A DNA stretch of 64,000 nt from CALOAD01 sp942491415 (GCA_942491415.1 CALOAD010000020.1:372001-436000); one strand, 5' to 3'. Positions 26,402-36,188 are shown, numbered from the stretch's first letter. The notes: generated by a model not told the origin, from the letters alone. A program made the numbers and translations.

Positions 26402-27844
26402 TTACTTTATCGACTTGTATATTTCGTTAATAGTATTAACATCACGAGATGATAGGGTATTTGAATTAAAATTAACGTGCATTATGTCAGACGGATTTGG
26501 GCTGTGCCCGTATATTCCAAGTGCGTGACCCATTTGATGCGCTGCAATCTTTTTTATTCTTTTTTCCCGCTCCTCGGCAGATAGTTTTTTATCAAAAACA
26601 GCGGTTATATGCAGGTCTGGCATGTTGCCTTCCAAATCCAAACCTTTATATTGCAAAATAGGAGATGCAACCTGAGAGCCGACTGCTCCGACACTACCTA
26701 TTATGGGAACTCCTGTTACAGCGCCGGCAAGCATTACAGCTACTGATCCCAGCCTGACCAATGCGCTTGCTTTTTTGTATTTCATTTTCTTTTTTTGAGT
26801 ATGAATATCTGCCGTTTTAAGTTTAGGCGTCCATGTATAATCTTTAAAATAATCGCTCCAAATTACTTTTAAATCAGCGTTAGAGGGGGTATTTGTTATA
26901 ACAAATTGAACTTTTCCGTTCGTTGCTTTTTCCCACATTTTAAAACCGTCAATAGCAGCGGCTTTATAATATTTTTCGTAGTTTTTTGTTTTTGGATCCG
27001 AAAAATAAACCTTAACAGGCATTTTACCGAATATATTAACTTTTCCTTTGCTTTGTTCAATTATTTCTTCGATATAATTATCATTGGATGTCGTATTTGG
27101 GCTAAAAGATGACGAGGTATATTCAGGGGTTAAATCATTTTTTAAACGGTTTATACGTCCCATCAAACCTTCGTTTGAATATTCTTTTTTATAAACTTTT
27201 TTTTCTAAAAAAGAAACTCTGATTAAAAGCGGTTCTTTTTTATTTTCTTTTCCAAAAATCTTATACTCCATTAGTCCTATTATATCTTGAATAGAGCCAT
27301 CAGTCGTTTGAGTGTTCGAATAGGTTTTTTGTTTAGGGATCAGGTTTGAGTCTGTTACCATATTTAATTTTGCCAGATTTTCTTTGGCTCTTAGTCTTTG
27401 ATCTTCAGAAGTGTTAAATTCTATAGATTTTTCCAAATCTGATTTTGCTAAAGATAATTTGCCTTTATAAAGATATTCAGAACCTCTATCGTAATAAACA
27501 TCAGATAGTAAAGCTTTTACTTTTATATTTTCAGGATATTTTTTAAATAAATCAATGCAACATTGAACAGCTTTATCATAATTTTCTTCAGTAGAAAGGT
27601 TATAAATATAATTCAAATGAGCTGTTAAAGCGTTTTGTTTATAAACAGGTATATTCTCTTGTTTATAGGCTTTTTCATAATAATCTGCCGCTTTTTTATA
27701 ATCCATTTTTGAATACGCATCATGGGCTATCCTTCCGTATGTAGAGGCTTTACTTGAGCTTGCCAAAACGGATGTATTTATTTGAGTGGAAAGAAAAAAA
27801 GTTATTAACCCTATTGAAAGAATTTTTTTATTTTTCTCATTCAT
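26402..27844 (-). CDS. TPR protein with matrixin-like domain, catalytic Glu replaced by Gln
   Basis: A 480-residue exported protein. The signal peptide is residues about 1-28 (ending SVLA). TPRs occupy about 35-165, a linker about 166-260, and a metzincin-like domain about 275-480. The zinc site reads HQMGHALGIYGHS, with His436, His440 and His447 present. The expected catalytic Glu at position 437 is Gln (CAA codon, plus-strand 26534-26536). A Met-turn-like SDIMHVN follows. A membrane-like Ala/Gly segment around 365-395 interrupts the domain. It could be a binding-only pseudoprotease or may have very low activity. No frameshift is seen, so the change is not part of a general decay. Confidence 0.75.
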   Translation of the reverse strand: MNEKNKKILSIGLITFFLSTQINTSVLASSSKASTYGRIAHDAYSKMDYKKAADYYEKAYKQENIPVYKQNALTAHLNYIYNLSTEENYDKAVQCCIDLFKKYPENIKVKALLSDVYYDRGSEYLYKGKLSLAKSDLEKSIEFNTSEDQRLRAKENLAKLNMVTDSNLIPKQKTYSNTQTTDGSIQDIIGLMEYKIFGKENKKEPLLIRVSFLEKKVYKKEYSNEGLMGRINRLKNDLTPEYTSSSFSPNTTSNDNYIEEIIEQSKGKVNIFGKMPVKVYFSDPKTKNYEKYYKAAAIDGFKMWEKATNGKVQFVITNTPSNADLKVIWSDYFKDYTWTPKLKTADIHTQKKKMKYKKASALVRLGSVAVMLAGAVTGVPIIGSVGAVGSQVASPILQYKGLDLEGNMPDLHITAVFDKKLSAEEREKRIKKIAAHQMGHALGIYGHSPNPSDIMHVNFNSNTLSSRDVNTINEIYKSIK

Positions 27845-27904
27845 AAATTTACCTCAATGACAAAAAGCCCAAGAATTAACTCAGGCTTTTTTGCTTTTGA
27901 CATC

Positions 27905-28795
27905 TTACCAATTATTGCAATGCATTTTGTCATTGTGCTGTCTGCAAGTATAACAAGCACTGGTTTCAAGGAATACTTTTTGAGCAAAATCTTCCATATT
28001 ACTGCCTACTTTACCTCTGGGGTCATTTACAAGCATTGGACAAGCATAAACGCCATCACTTGAGACAACTCTTGAGTTTGCACAATCATAATTTTCAGAA
28101 TTTGCACCTTGCATCACTTCTTGATTTACAAACTCTTCATCAGAGTATGTCTTGTAGTTTTTGGCAAATTCTCCCAATTTTGCGCAAGGGAAAATTTTGA
28201 AGTTTATATCATCGGTATCAAAATCAATGCGTTTCATTAATTCTGCAAATTTTTCTCTTAAATGGTCTTCATCTTCTTCATAGACATTTGTGATTGAAAT
28301 TATAGGATTAAATTCGTATCTTAAAAGATTAGCGATTCCATTCATTGTTTTTTTAAAAGAGCCTTTTCCTCTTAAAGCATCGTGTTTTTCTTCTGTATAG
28401 TGATCTAGAGCTATTCTGAAAATAAGCTCGTTAGTATGCTCATTTTCAATTTGTCTCATAAATCTTGCTTTTTTGTCGTTGATCAATGTGCCGTTTGTTA
28501 GGATAGTCACATTTGTTATTTTTAAAGACATTCTTACTATGGTATTAAAATCAGAATGTAGAAGAGGTTCACCTCCATTAACATAAATGTGTTTTATTGG
28601 CATTTTTCGAGCCTGCTCCAGGGCACTTTTTACTTTATCGAGCGGGATGAAACTTTTCTTTTTGTTATTAGGCGAACATCCTAAATAACAGTGTTTACAT
28701 TTTAAATTACATGCGATTGTAGTTAGTTGAAGCCATAGATTATCAAGGCTTTTTAGATTGACGCACGGCGCCTGAAAATTTAATTTTGTCTCCAT
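27905..28795 (-). CDS. Radical SAM protein with SPASM-like C-terminal cysteines
   Basis: A 296-residue radical SAM enzyme. The 4Fe-4S cluster motif is Cys29-x3-Cys33-x2-Cys36 (CNLKCKHC), followed by YVNGGEPLLH, the GGE motif binding SAM. The C-terminal part contains CANSR, CPML and CYTC..HC, which look like auxiliary-cluster (SPASM/Twitch) ligands. Such enzymes often modify peptides or cofactors. No short precursor peptide is evident within the neighbouring 160 bases. It lies between dnaX and the matrixin-like gene on the minus strand. Substrate not known. Confidence 0.8.
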   Translation of the reverse strand: METKLNFQAPCVNLKSLDNLWLQLTTIACNLKCKHCYLGCSPNNKKKSFIPLDKVKSALEQARKMPIKHIYVNGGEPLLHSDFNTIVRMSLKITNVTILTNGTLINDKKARFMRQIENEHTNELIFRIALDHYTEEKHDALRGKGSFKKTMNGIANLLRYEFNPIISITNVYEEDEDHLREKFAELMKRIDFDTDDINFKIFPCAKLGEFAKNYKTYSDEEFVNQEVMQGANSENYDCANSRVVSSDGVYACPMLVNDPRGKVGSNMEDFAQKVFLETSACYTCRQHNDKMHCNNW

Positions 28796-28957
28796 TTCTT
28801 CCTCCTTATTGCAAGTTTAATTTTATGAAAAAAGAAATAATTGGAAATGACACAACTAACCTAACTATAAGTATTTCCAGTCGGCTAATTACTTTTATAA
28901 ATATTTATGTACGCAGGCATGTTTTAGGTCAAATAATGCTTTTAAATAGTCAGTTGT

Positions 28958-30856
28958 TTAGTCGACTATTTTCCCTTGAAACAAGTCCAGAACTATCTTT
29001 GACTGGTCAGTTAAGTCGGTGGGAGTAATTTGCTTACCCACTAGTTCTATAGTCTCTTCAAACTCTTTTTTATCTACAGTATTTTCATTCACTGTAGAAG
29101 GTTTAGGAATAGTCACTTCCTCTATATTTTGGCTAATTTGCTGCACATGCTCGATTTTTTTTTCTTTTGGAACAGATTTTTTTATTTCTGTTTTATTTAT
29201 TTGGCTATTTAAGTTTTTTTTTTCGTCTTCGGGCATAGATGTTCTTATAACAATAGGTGGGATAGTTCCAAAGACTTTTTCTGCTGCTTTTTCAATTGTT
29301 TGCAATTTTGTTTTATCTTGCATTTTTTTAACAAAAGCTTCAACCGCAAAAGTTATTATAACCTTGGATTCACTAACTTCGATCGGTGTAGCCAGATCTT
29401 GCAAAAATCTACGGGAAGGAAAACTTTCGATATTCTCAAGTATTTTACCCCAATTTTGTGCCAAATTAATGTTATCAGTTTTTTGCATTGGCTGACTTTC
29501 AGCTTTATTCTGTTGCTGAGTAGGCTTTTTTGTCTGATTTGTAGGTTCAACCTGTTCTTTTTTCTCTAATTTAGGCTCTAATGTTTTAATTATTGGTGGT
29601 TCCGGTTTTGGTTCAATAGGAGATGTTACGTTTATAGAAGGTTTTTTAATTTGAACCGATGTTGGAGCGGGTGCCGGCATGTTTCCACCTAAGATTTGTT
29701 CTTCCAGCGCTGTAATTCTGGATTCCAGATCTTTAATAACTTGAATATCATGTCTATGACAAATCGAAATTAGAGCAACTTCAAGCCAAAGATGTTGAGA
29801 AGAGGTGTTTTTTAAATTTGTCTCATGCTCAGAGAGTTTTTCTATAATTTGAGCAATCTCAATCGTTTCAAACATTTCGGATTGGACTTTTAGTTGATTA
29901 TAAAAATGTTCAGGGCAACTTATGACTGATTTTATATCTTCTAATTTTTTCGCTGTTTTTATAATCATTAAATTTCTATAATAGTTCATAAGCTCCCTAA
30001 TCAATTGTAGGGGCTCATTTCCTTGTTGAATCACTTCGCTGATGATTGGTATAAGATTTTGAGAATCACGTTTAGCTAGTATTTCAACTATTTTATGTAA
30101 AACTTCTTCTGAAATACTGCCTAAAAGGTTTAAAATATCTTTATCTTCAATTTTTTTGTTATCACTTGCAAGTACGCTTGCCTGATCTAAAAGCGCAAGC
30201 GCATCACGCATACCACCTGAAACTTTTCCTGCGATCAGTTCTAAAGCGGTTTCGTTAATATTTATATTTTCTTGTTCTGAGATATATCTTAAACGCTTTG
30301 TTATTGTTTCTTTGCCTATTCTTCTAAAATCAAATCTTTGGCATCTACTGATTATGGTATCCAAAACTTTATGAGGCTCAGTTGTAGCTAGAATAAATAC
30401 CAAGTTTTGAGGTGGTTCTTCTAGTGTTTTTAAAAGGGTGTTAAACGCAGCCGTAGAAAGCATATGAACTTCATCTATGATGTAGATTTTATATTTTCCT
30501 GAAACAGGTACAAATTGAACTTTTTCAAGAATATTTCTTGCGTCTTCTACCTTATTATTGCTGGCTGCATCTATCTCTATAATATCAATAGAAGCACCGT
30601 TATTAAGATCTGTGCAAGTAGGACATTCATTGCAAGGATTTATATTTTTATCATCGCTACAGTTTAAGGTTTTAGCGAAGATCCTTGCCGCAGATGTTTT
30701 ACCTGTTCCACGAGGACCGGTAAATAAATAAGCATGAGCTACTTTGTTTTGACTTATCGCATTTGTAAGAGTTTTGACCAAAGCTTCTTGCCCAACAAGA
30801 TCGCTAAAAGTTAAAGGTCGATACTTTCTATATAATGGTATATATGATTTTGACAA
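28958..30856 (-). CDS. dnaX: DNA polymerase III subunits gamma and tau
   Basis: A 632-residue clamp-loader ATPase. It starts YIPLYRKYRPLTFSDLVGQE, with Walker A GPRGTGKTSAARIFA, a zinc module (CNECPTC), Walker B IYIIDEVHML and sensor 1 LATTEPHK. Domain III reaches about residue 360, followed by a Pro/Gln/Lys-rich linker and a C-terminal tau-like domain (from about 465). It loads the beta clamp at the replication fork. No strong internal slippage site (A-run with hairpin) for making gamma was noted. Divergent from the S66 peptidase gene, with 84 bases between. Confidence 0.95.
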   Translation of the reverse strand: MSKSYIPLYRKYRPLTFSDLVGQEALVKTLTNAISQNKVAHAYLFTGPRGTGKTSAARIFAKTLNCSDDKNINPCNECPTCTDLNNGASIDIIEIDAASNNKVEDARNILEKVQFVPVSGKYKIYIIDEVHMLSTAAFNTLLKTLEEPPQNLVFILATTEPHKVLDTIISRCQRFDFRRIGKETITKRLRYISEQENININETALELIAGKVSGGMRDALALLDQASVLASDNKKIEDKDILNLLGSISEEVLHKIVEILAKRDSQNLIPIISEVIQQGNEPLQLIRELMNYYRNLMIIKTAKKLEDIKSVISCPEHFYNQLKVQSEMFETIEIAQIIEKLSEHETNLKNTSSQHLWLEVALISICHRHDIQVIKDLESRITALEEQILGGNMPAPAPTSVQIKKPSINVTSPIEPKPEPPIIKTLEPKLEKKEQVEPTNQTKKPTQQQNKAESQPMQKTDNINLAQNWGKILENIESFPSRRFLQDLATPIEVSESKVIITFAVEAFVKKMQDKTKLQTIEKAAEKVFGTIPPIVIRTSMPEDEKKNLNSQINKTEIKKSVPKEKKIEHVQQISQNIEEVTIPKPSTVNENTVDKKEFEETIELVGKQITPTDLTDQSKIVLDLFQGKIVD

Positions 30857-30940
30857 TTGCCGTTTCCTGTTTTAAACAATTAGTTAATGGTATTATTATA
30901 ACTTAGCATAAGTAAAGCTTATTTTTTAGAGAATTTTAAA

Positions 30941-31876
30941 ATGAATAACAATAATTTAATAAAACCTAAAAAAATTCAAAAAGGCGACACCATAGGAATT
31001 ATTTCACCGGCAGGGAATGTCTTTGAAAATGCAGACTGGAATAAGGTTACTGATTTTTTTAATAAACGTGGTTATAATGTAAAAATTGCAGAACATGCAA
31101 AAGATGCAAATAATTACCTTGCAGGTACTGACCAAAATAGAGCTAAAGACTTGACAGATTTCTTTGAAGATCCGCAAATTAATGCTGTGATCTGCTCCAG
31201 GGGTGGATATGGAGTCCATCGTATATTAAATTTATTGGACTATAAAATCATTAAACAAAATCCTAAAATTTTTGTGGGATATAGCGATATAACAGCTTTG
31301 CACAGTGCATTTTTGAAAAAATCAAATCTGGTAACTTTTCACGGTCCTCTTGCTATTTCGGATTTCGGAAATGATAAAAATGATAAATACACTATAGATA
31401 ATTTTTTTGAAATACTCGAAGGCAAAACACAAATTCCTTATACTTACAAAAATCCTTGCGAATACACTACTATTATAAATGGAAAAGCTAATGGAGCTTT
31501 GATAGGTGGCAATTTGGCAATGATTAGCTCTTTGGCAGGCACTGATTTTCAGTATAATTTCAACGATAAAATATTATTGATCGAAGATCTACAAGAACCT
31601 TTATATAAAATAGACAGAATGTTAATGCAACTTAAATTATCAGGAGTTTTTACCAGGATTAAAGGGGTTTTAGTTGGTCAATTTAGCGATATTGAAGAAC
31701 AAGATAAAATTATAAATTTATTGAAAGAACTTCTAGAAAATTATGAAATTCCTGTTGGTTACGGATTTCCTGCGTCACATGAAAAAATAAAGTTTACATT
31801 ACCTTTCGGGGTGGAATATCAATTTAACTCAAAAAACGGAACGTTAATGTTATTAGAAAATTATTTATCAGTTTAA
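30941..31876 (+). CDS. LD-carboxypeptidase / MccF-family S66 peptidase
   Basis: A 311-residue serine peptidase of family S66. The nucleophile is Ser115 in VGYSDITALH, and the catalytic Glu215 (IEDLQEPLY) and His280 (PASHEKIKFTLP) complete the triad. ICSRGGYG precedes the nucleophile as in LdcA. LdcA trims the D-Ala from tetrapeptides in peptidoglycan recycling; MccF relatives cleave microcin C-like toxins. No microcin genes are nearby, so muropeptide recycling is more likely. Cytoplasmic (no signal peptide). Confidence 0.9.
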   Translation: MNNNNLIKPKKIQKGDTIGIISPAGNVFENADWNKVTDFFNKRGYNVKIAEHAKDANNYLAGTDQNRAKDLTDFFEDPQINAVICSRGGYGVHRILNLLDYKIIKQNPKIFVGYSDITALHSAFLKKSNLVTFHGPLAISDFGNDKNDKYTIDNFFEILEGKTQIPYTYKNPCEYTTIINGKANGALIGGNLAMISSLAGTDFQYNFNDKILLIEDLQEPLYKIDRMLMQLKLSGVFTRIKGVLVGQFSDIEEQDKIINLLKELLENYEIPVGYGFPASHEKIKFTLPFGVEYQFNSKNGTLMLLENYLSV

Positions 31877-31972
31877 TAAGTGTAAATTTTTTTCGTTTTT
31901 TGAACCTTAAAAAGCATTTTAAAGCGCCTATTTGCCTTTTAAATAATAGGTTAATTTTACGAATCGAATGAA

Positions 31973-33730
31973 ATGAAAATATATAATACAAATCAAATTT
32001 TCAATATAAATTTTAAAGGGAACGAAAAGCCTGCAAGGATTCCTGTTAAGGCTTCACTTGATAGTTTTAAAATCTCTGATCCTGCAACAGCATTTGAACT
32101 TAAAGCTATTAATATAGCCAATTTAATATTATCTCCTAATGCTGAAATTACAGATGAATTGTTCGAAAAAATTAACAAAGTCATTCAATTGGATCCTTAT
32201 AAGCAAGAATTGGATCAACTTTCAGAACAATATATCAAGGATAAAACTATTAAAAATAAAATAGCTCTTTTAGAACAAGAAGAAAAAATGTTATGGCAAG
32301 AACTTGAAAAACCTGAAATAGGCTTAGTAAGGAACTTCTTGGAAACAGGTTTTGTATGTTTTGATCCTGAACAAGAAAAAGAAAAAATGCTTCCCGCCAT
32401 TACTTCTTTAGCATTAAATGGGTTAGCAAAAATTCAAGATAGTTTACGCACGTTAGAAGAAGACTACAAAGAAAATCCAAACAAACTAAAAATATTAAAA
32501 AAAGCTCACTCTCGTACAAATAATGATAGTCATTATAGCTCCCATATTAAAAATATGATCGGCAGGATAAACAGGCATGAACTATATAGAAAAGAAAAAA
32601 TAAATCCACAAAATCCTTATACTACCGATTTTTCAAAACAAGTATCAGAAGAAGATATTCTAAAGGTAAGGAATAAGAAAGAATTTCCTGTATCTAGAAA
32701 TGAAGCTTTGAAATTTTTAGCACTTGCAAAATGTGAAAAAATTAAAGACGATATTCCTGAAATAATTTTGGATAATAATGCGCATAAAATACTTCGCAAA
32801 ACTGCTTTATGGTCAGCAGGCAGAGTGCAAAGCGATAGTAGTTTTATGGTTTTAAAAATGTTTGCCAAAAACAAGGAAAAAGATTCTGAACTAAGGGAAA
32901 TGGCTATACATTCACTTGCTTTATATAATAATAAAAATAATAAACCTCAAATTAAAGAAATTTTAAATAATATAATTAACGAAAACTCAGAGTTGAGTGA
33001 GTTAGCACAAGTTTTATCAGATAAATTGGACAGAAAGTTCAATAAAGCCGATCACGAATTGAATAAACTTGGTCTTGATGAAAATCAAAAATCAGAATAC
33101 AAAAAAACTAAAAAAGGGTATTTAACATCTCAAAAAGATTTAAACGTACAAAATAAAAATCTTTTTGATAGAGCTTTAGCTCCGTTTTCAAAAGCCTTAA
33201 AGAAAATTGTAGAAAAAGGTTCAAAAGCTTATATTTTAAAAGATACAGCGACTTATATTGAGAATGCAGCCGTTGGGAAAAGACATTTTATGCAAGATGT
33301 AACCTATAGTGGAGCTTTTTTAGATTCTGTAACAGGAGTTAATCATTATTTATCAGATGATAAGTCAAATTTGATAATCCATAAAAGTAAAATAAATGAT
33401 ATTTCAAAAGAAAATGTATTGGCTCACGAATTTAACCATAATTTTTTAAGAAATCTTTTAGACAAGCAAGATACGATGAAGGTCAAAGAACTCTATGAAA
33501 ATGCAAAGAAAAAAGATCTTTTTATGGATAATTATGCCGCTGTAAATTTTTCTGAATATTTTGCACAAGGTTATGAAGCCTATAGCACGGTTTATAAACC
33601 TCATATCTTCATGATTGAAAACGATAGTATAGAAAATTCAAGAACAAACGTAAAATCCACTCTAAAGCGCAAAGACCCTGAGTTGTTTAATTTTATTGAA
33701 TATTGCATTAAAAAATATAATAAAGATTAA
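31973..33730 (+). CDS. HEAT-repeat protein with HExxH metallopeptidase-like domain and N-terminal NFKG motif
   Basis: A 585-residue protein without a recognisable family. It begins MKIYNTNQIFNINFKGNEKP, with a F-K-G motif at 14-16. Residues about 60-240 are helical and charged; about 245-370 look like HEAT repeats (AHKILRKTALWSAGRVQ, REMAIHSLALYN). Near the C-terminus there is His485-Glu486-x2-His489 (AHEFNHNF) and 39 residues later Glu528 in NFSEYFAQGYEAY, a spacing and context like gluzincins of the anthrax-lethal-factor/PPEP kind. So a zinc peptidase is likely. It could be a secreted effector via an unknown route, as there is no classical signal peptide. Confidence 0.75.
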   Translation: MKIYNTNQIFNINFKGNEKPARIPVKASLDSFKISDPATAFELKAINIANLILSPNAEITDELFEKINKVIQLDPYKQELDQLSEQYIKDKTIKNKIALLEQEEKMLWQELEKPEIGLVRNFLETGFVCFDPEQEKEKMLPAITSLALNGLAKIQDSLRTLEEDYKENPNKLKILKKAHSRTNNDSHYSSHIKNMIGRINRHELYRKEKINPQNPYTTDFSKQVSEEDILKVRNKKEFPVSRNEALKFLALAKCEKIKDDIPEIILDNNAHKILRKTALWSAGRVQSDSSFMVLKMFAKNKEKDSELREMAIHSLALYNNKNNKPQIKEILNNIINENSELSELAQVLSDKLDRKFNKADHELNKLGLDENQKSEYKKTKKGYLTSQKDLNVQNKNLFDRALAPFSKALKKIVEKGSKAYILKDTATYIENAAVGKRHFMQDVTYSGAFLDSVTGVNHYLSDDKSNLIIHKSKINDISKENVLAHEFNHNFLRNLLDKQDTMKVKELYENAKKKDLFMDNYAAVNFSEYFAQGYEAYSTVYKPHIFMIENDSIENSRTNVKSTLKRKDPELFNFIEYCIKKYNKD

Positions 33731-33745
33731 TTTTTAAGATTACTT

Positions 33746-34441
33746 CTAGTTAGATAAATCTAAAACGGTTTTTACTGATCTTGAGTTAATTTTTACTTTT
33801 TTGTCAGAAGTCATTTTAATGGATTCTCTTAAAACTTTTAAAGCTTCTGTTTTATCGTCTAAATTTAAAAGTTCATTTACTGTGATTTCGCAAACTTTTG
33901 GACTGAGATCATTGATGCCTTTGCCTTTACGAGAAACCATTAATCTTAAAGATTCAGTTGTGTTTTTTCTGATCAATGCGATAGCTGTACAGCTTCTTAT
34001 AAAATCAACAGGTGAATTTGTACCTAAATCTTCTAAAATTCTAATAGAACGTTCGTCAGTATTTTTTCCAAGAGCTTCTATTAAAAGATTAACATTATCA
34101 TAATTTTTTAATTTTAATTCTCTAATAAATAATTTTTCCAGCTCAAAAATAGATTTTTTATCGAGCTTCGTAAAATCTGTTTTATAGCCAAAACCTTGTT
34201 TTATTGCCTCTTCGAATTTTAAAATTTTAATTTTTAAATTGCTTAAAATATTAAAAAACGGATTAAATTTTTCTACTGCAAAAATCACTATAGATTTGAA
34301 TATATTTTTATCTATATGTGAAGAAAAAGGCATATAAAATTTTTTTTGCCTGTAGGTGTCATTAAAAGGAGCTTGATGCCATACTTCAGTGCTTGAATTC
34401 AAAGAATAAAAGCTATCTTGATTTAAAATGTCTTTGTTCAT
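33746..34441 (-). CDS. Uncharacterised helical protein, HEAT-like
   Basis: A 231-residue protein I do not recognise. The N-terminal 75 residues are mixed and contain several aromatic residues. From about 95 onward, paired helices (NYDNVNLLIEALGKNTDERSI begins one; DFIRSCTAIALIRKN another) look like degenerate HEAT/ARM repeats. It converges on the HEAT/HExxH gene with only 15 bases between stops, and shares the HEAT-like character with it. A functional link is possible. The start has a GGAG-like AAAGGAGT upstream, on the minus strand near 34450. Confidence 0.65.
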   Translation of the reverse strand: MNKDILNQDSFYSLNSSTEVWHQAPFNDTYRQKKFYMPFSSHIDKNIFKSIVIFAVEKFNPFFNILSNLKIKILKFEEAIKQGFGYKTDFTKLDKKSIFELEKLFIRELKLKNYDNVNLLIEALGKNTDERSIRILEDLGTNSPVDFIRSCTAIALIRKNTTESLRLMVSRKGKGINDLSPKVCEITVNELLNLDDKTEALKVLRESIKMTSDKKVKINSRSVKTVLDLSN

Positions 34442-34907
34442 CTTTTACTCCTTTTTAATATAACTATCTTGAGTTGCCAGATAGTTGAAATTACCATTTA
34501 ATAATATTTTTAAGTTATCAAAATCTTTATGGATTCGAAAAGACGCAGCCTTTTTATTATGTATTGAGTGGCTTGGGGGGTGGGGGTTTTGATAAATTTG
34601 TCAAAAAATTAATTAGCATTTCAAGTTGACTATCAATTAATATATAAAAGATAACACTCAAAAATATATTTTGAATCGACTGTTTATAGTAAAAACATTT
34701 CTTTAAAATTGTATATTATAGCTATATTTTTATGAATCCACATATTATAGCCTTAAAGACTCTCTTGAAAGAGTATACAGGTGTTAAAACGAGGTCTGTT
34801 CTCTTTTTAAATTTTAAGATATTTACGAAAATACTTGATAACAAAACAGTTTTTGGTTAGTATAATGAAACAAATTGAAAAGTAACTAGGAAAACGAGGA
34901 TAAATCA
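34442..34907. other. Intergenic region upstream of rpmB
   Basis: About 465 bases without a gene. It contains an inverted repeat AACTATC (34462) with GATAGTT (34480), a G-run GGGGGGTGGGGG around 34575, and ACTCT/AGAGT near 34758. A TATAAT at 34861-34866 lies 42 bases before rpmB, with TTGATA at 34835 at a long 20-base spacing. I see no known leader RNA class. Confidence 0.5.
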
Positions 34908-35099
34908 ATGTCTAGACAATGCGAAGTTTGTGGAAAAAAACCATTAAAAGCTCATAAAATTTCATTTTCACACAAAGCTCATACATATCGTCAAGCTCCA
35001 AATTTACAATCTGTAAAAACCAGAATTGATGGTACTGTTAAAAGAATAAAAGTTTGTACTTCTTGTATTAAAGCAAATAAAGTACAAAAAGTTTATTAA
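34908..35099 (+). CDS. rpmB: 50S ribosomal protein L28
   Basis: A 63-residue large-subunit protein. MSRQCEVCGKKPLKAHKISFSHKAH shows the L28 start in two parts (SRQCEVCGKKP and HKISFSHKAH), and CTSCIKA provides the second Cys pair, so this is the zinc-binding (C+) form. GAGGA precedes the ATG by 8 bases. Single gene followed by a strong terminator. Confidence 0.95.
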   Translation: MSRQCEVCGKKPLKAHKISFSHKAHTYRQAPNLQSVKTRIDGTVKRIKVCTSCIKANKVQKVY

Positions 35100-35113
35100 G
35101 TTCAAATTTAAAG

Positions 35114-35148
35114 AAAAAAGCTTCAGTTTATTGCTGAAGCTTTTTTTT
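35114..35148 (+). terminator. Terminator of rpmB
   Basis: AAAAAAGCTTCAG, loop TTTATTG, CTGAAGCTTTTTTTT. Confidence 0.9.
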
Positions 35149-35203
35149 GTCAAAATATATTGATAGATTATAATCAAAGTATATTATTTAAAGGAAATCC
35201 CAA

Positions 35204-36139
35204 TTGCTCATATTAAAAGAATTAAAACCAAATCTAATACCCTCCGGCTGTCTTGCGTTGGGAACTTTTGACGGCGTGCACTTGGGGCATAAAAAAGTAA
35301 TTTTAGATGCAGTAACAAAAGCTAAATCAATTGACGCTATTGCAACAATAGTAACTTTTTTAAATCATCCTCAATCTGTCCTTAAAACAAGAAAATCAAC
35401 TTTGTTAACTACGCAGGAAAAAAAATTAGAAATTTTTAAGGAGTTAGGGGTGCAAGCTACAGTTTTATTGGATTTTACTCCTGAGTTATCAAAAATGTCT
35501 CCCGATAAATATCTTAAAGAAATTCTTGTAGCGTCTTTTAACCCAAAAACAATATCCACAGGTTATAATCACCTTTTTGGAGCAGCTAAAAAAGGTGATA
35601 ATGAGTTTTTAAAACAAAATGAACAAAAATACGGATATAAAACTTCCGTCATAGAGCCTGTGAAAATCAATGATAAAGTGGTGAGCAGCTCCATGATAAG
35701 GAAACTTCTAAAAGAAGGAGATACAAAGCAAGCTTCTCAATTGCTCGGTAGATTTTATTCTCTGGAAAATATTGTTGTGCAAGGAGAGCAAAGAGGCAGG
35801 TTGCTGGGATTTCCAACCGCAAACCTTGAAATTCCCGAATATATAACAATTCCACAAGGCGGAGTTTATTCAGGCTTTGTATATATTAAAAATAGACTTT
35901 ATAAAGCTGTTATAAATATTGGAAAAAGACCCACTTACGGCGATTTGAAAAGTAACTTGATTGAAGTTCATATAGTTGATTTTAATGATGATTTATACGG
36001 GAAAAAACTAGAAGTTTATTTTTATTCAAAAATTCGTGATGAAATAATGTTTATGAGTGAAAATGAGTTGAAAATTCAAATACAAAAAGATGTATATGAA
36101 ATGCAAAATACCAGTATTAAGTTGGATGTAGCTTTATAG
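35204..36139 (+). CDS. ribF: Bifunctional riboflavin kinase / FAD synthetase
   Basis: A 311-residue bifunctional enzyme: the C-terminal kinase makes FMN from riboflavin and the N-terminal nucleotidyltransferase makes FAD. N-terminal GTFDGVHLGHKKVI is the adenylyltransferase HxGH-type motif, and VSSSMIRKLLKEGD is the second. The flavokinase block GRLLGFPTANLEIPE and GVYSGFVYI follow. The start is TTG at 35204 with AAGGA at 35191-35195. No FMN riboswitch is visible in the 100 bases upstream. Confidence 0.95.
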   Translation: MLILKELKPNLIPSGCLALGTFDGVHLGHKKVILDAVTKAKSIDAIATIVTFLNHPQSVLKTRKSTLLTTQEKKLEIFKELGVQATVLLDFTPELSKMSPDKYLKEILVASFNPKTISTGYNHLFGAAKKGDNEFLKQNEQKYGYKTSVIEPVKINDKVVSSSMIRKLLKEGDTKQASQLLGRFYSLENIVVQGEQRGRLLGFPTANLEIPEYITIPQGGVYSGFVYIKNRLYKAVINIGKRPTYGDLKSNLIEVHIVDFNDDLYGKKLEVYFYSKIRDEIMFMSENELKIQIQKDVYEMQNTSIKLDVAL

Positions 36140-36144
36140 CATAC

Positions 36145-36170
36145 AAAAAGACGCCGAAAGGCGTCTTTTT
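36145..36170. terminator. Bidirectional terminator
   Basis: AAAAAGACGCC, GAAA tetraloop, GGCGTCTTTTT, between convergent ribF and rpsA. Confidence 0.9.
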
Positions 36171-36188
36171 GTATTGTTTATTTTAATA

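Noticed and set aside
35100..35203. FMN riboswitch before ribF
   Set aside because: Only about 50 bases separate the rpmB terminator from ribF, too short for the aptamer, and no RFN motif is seen.
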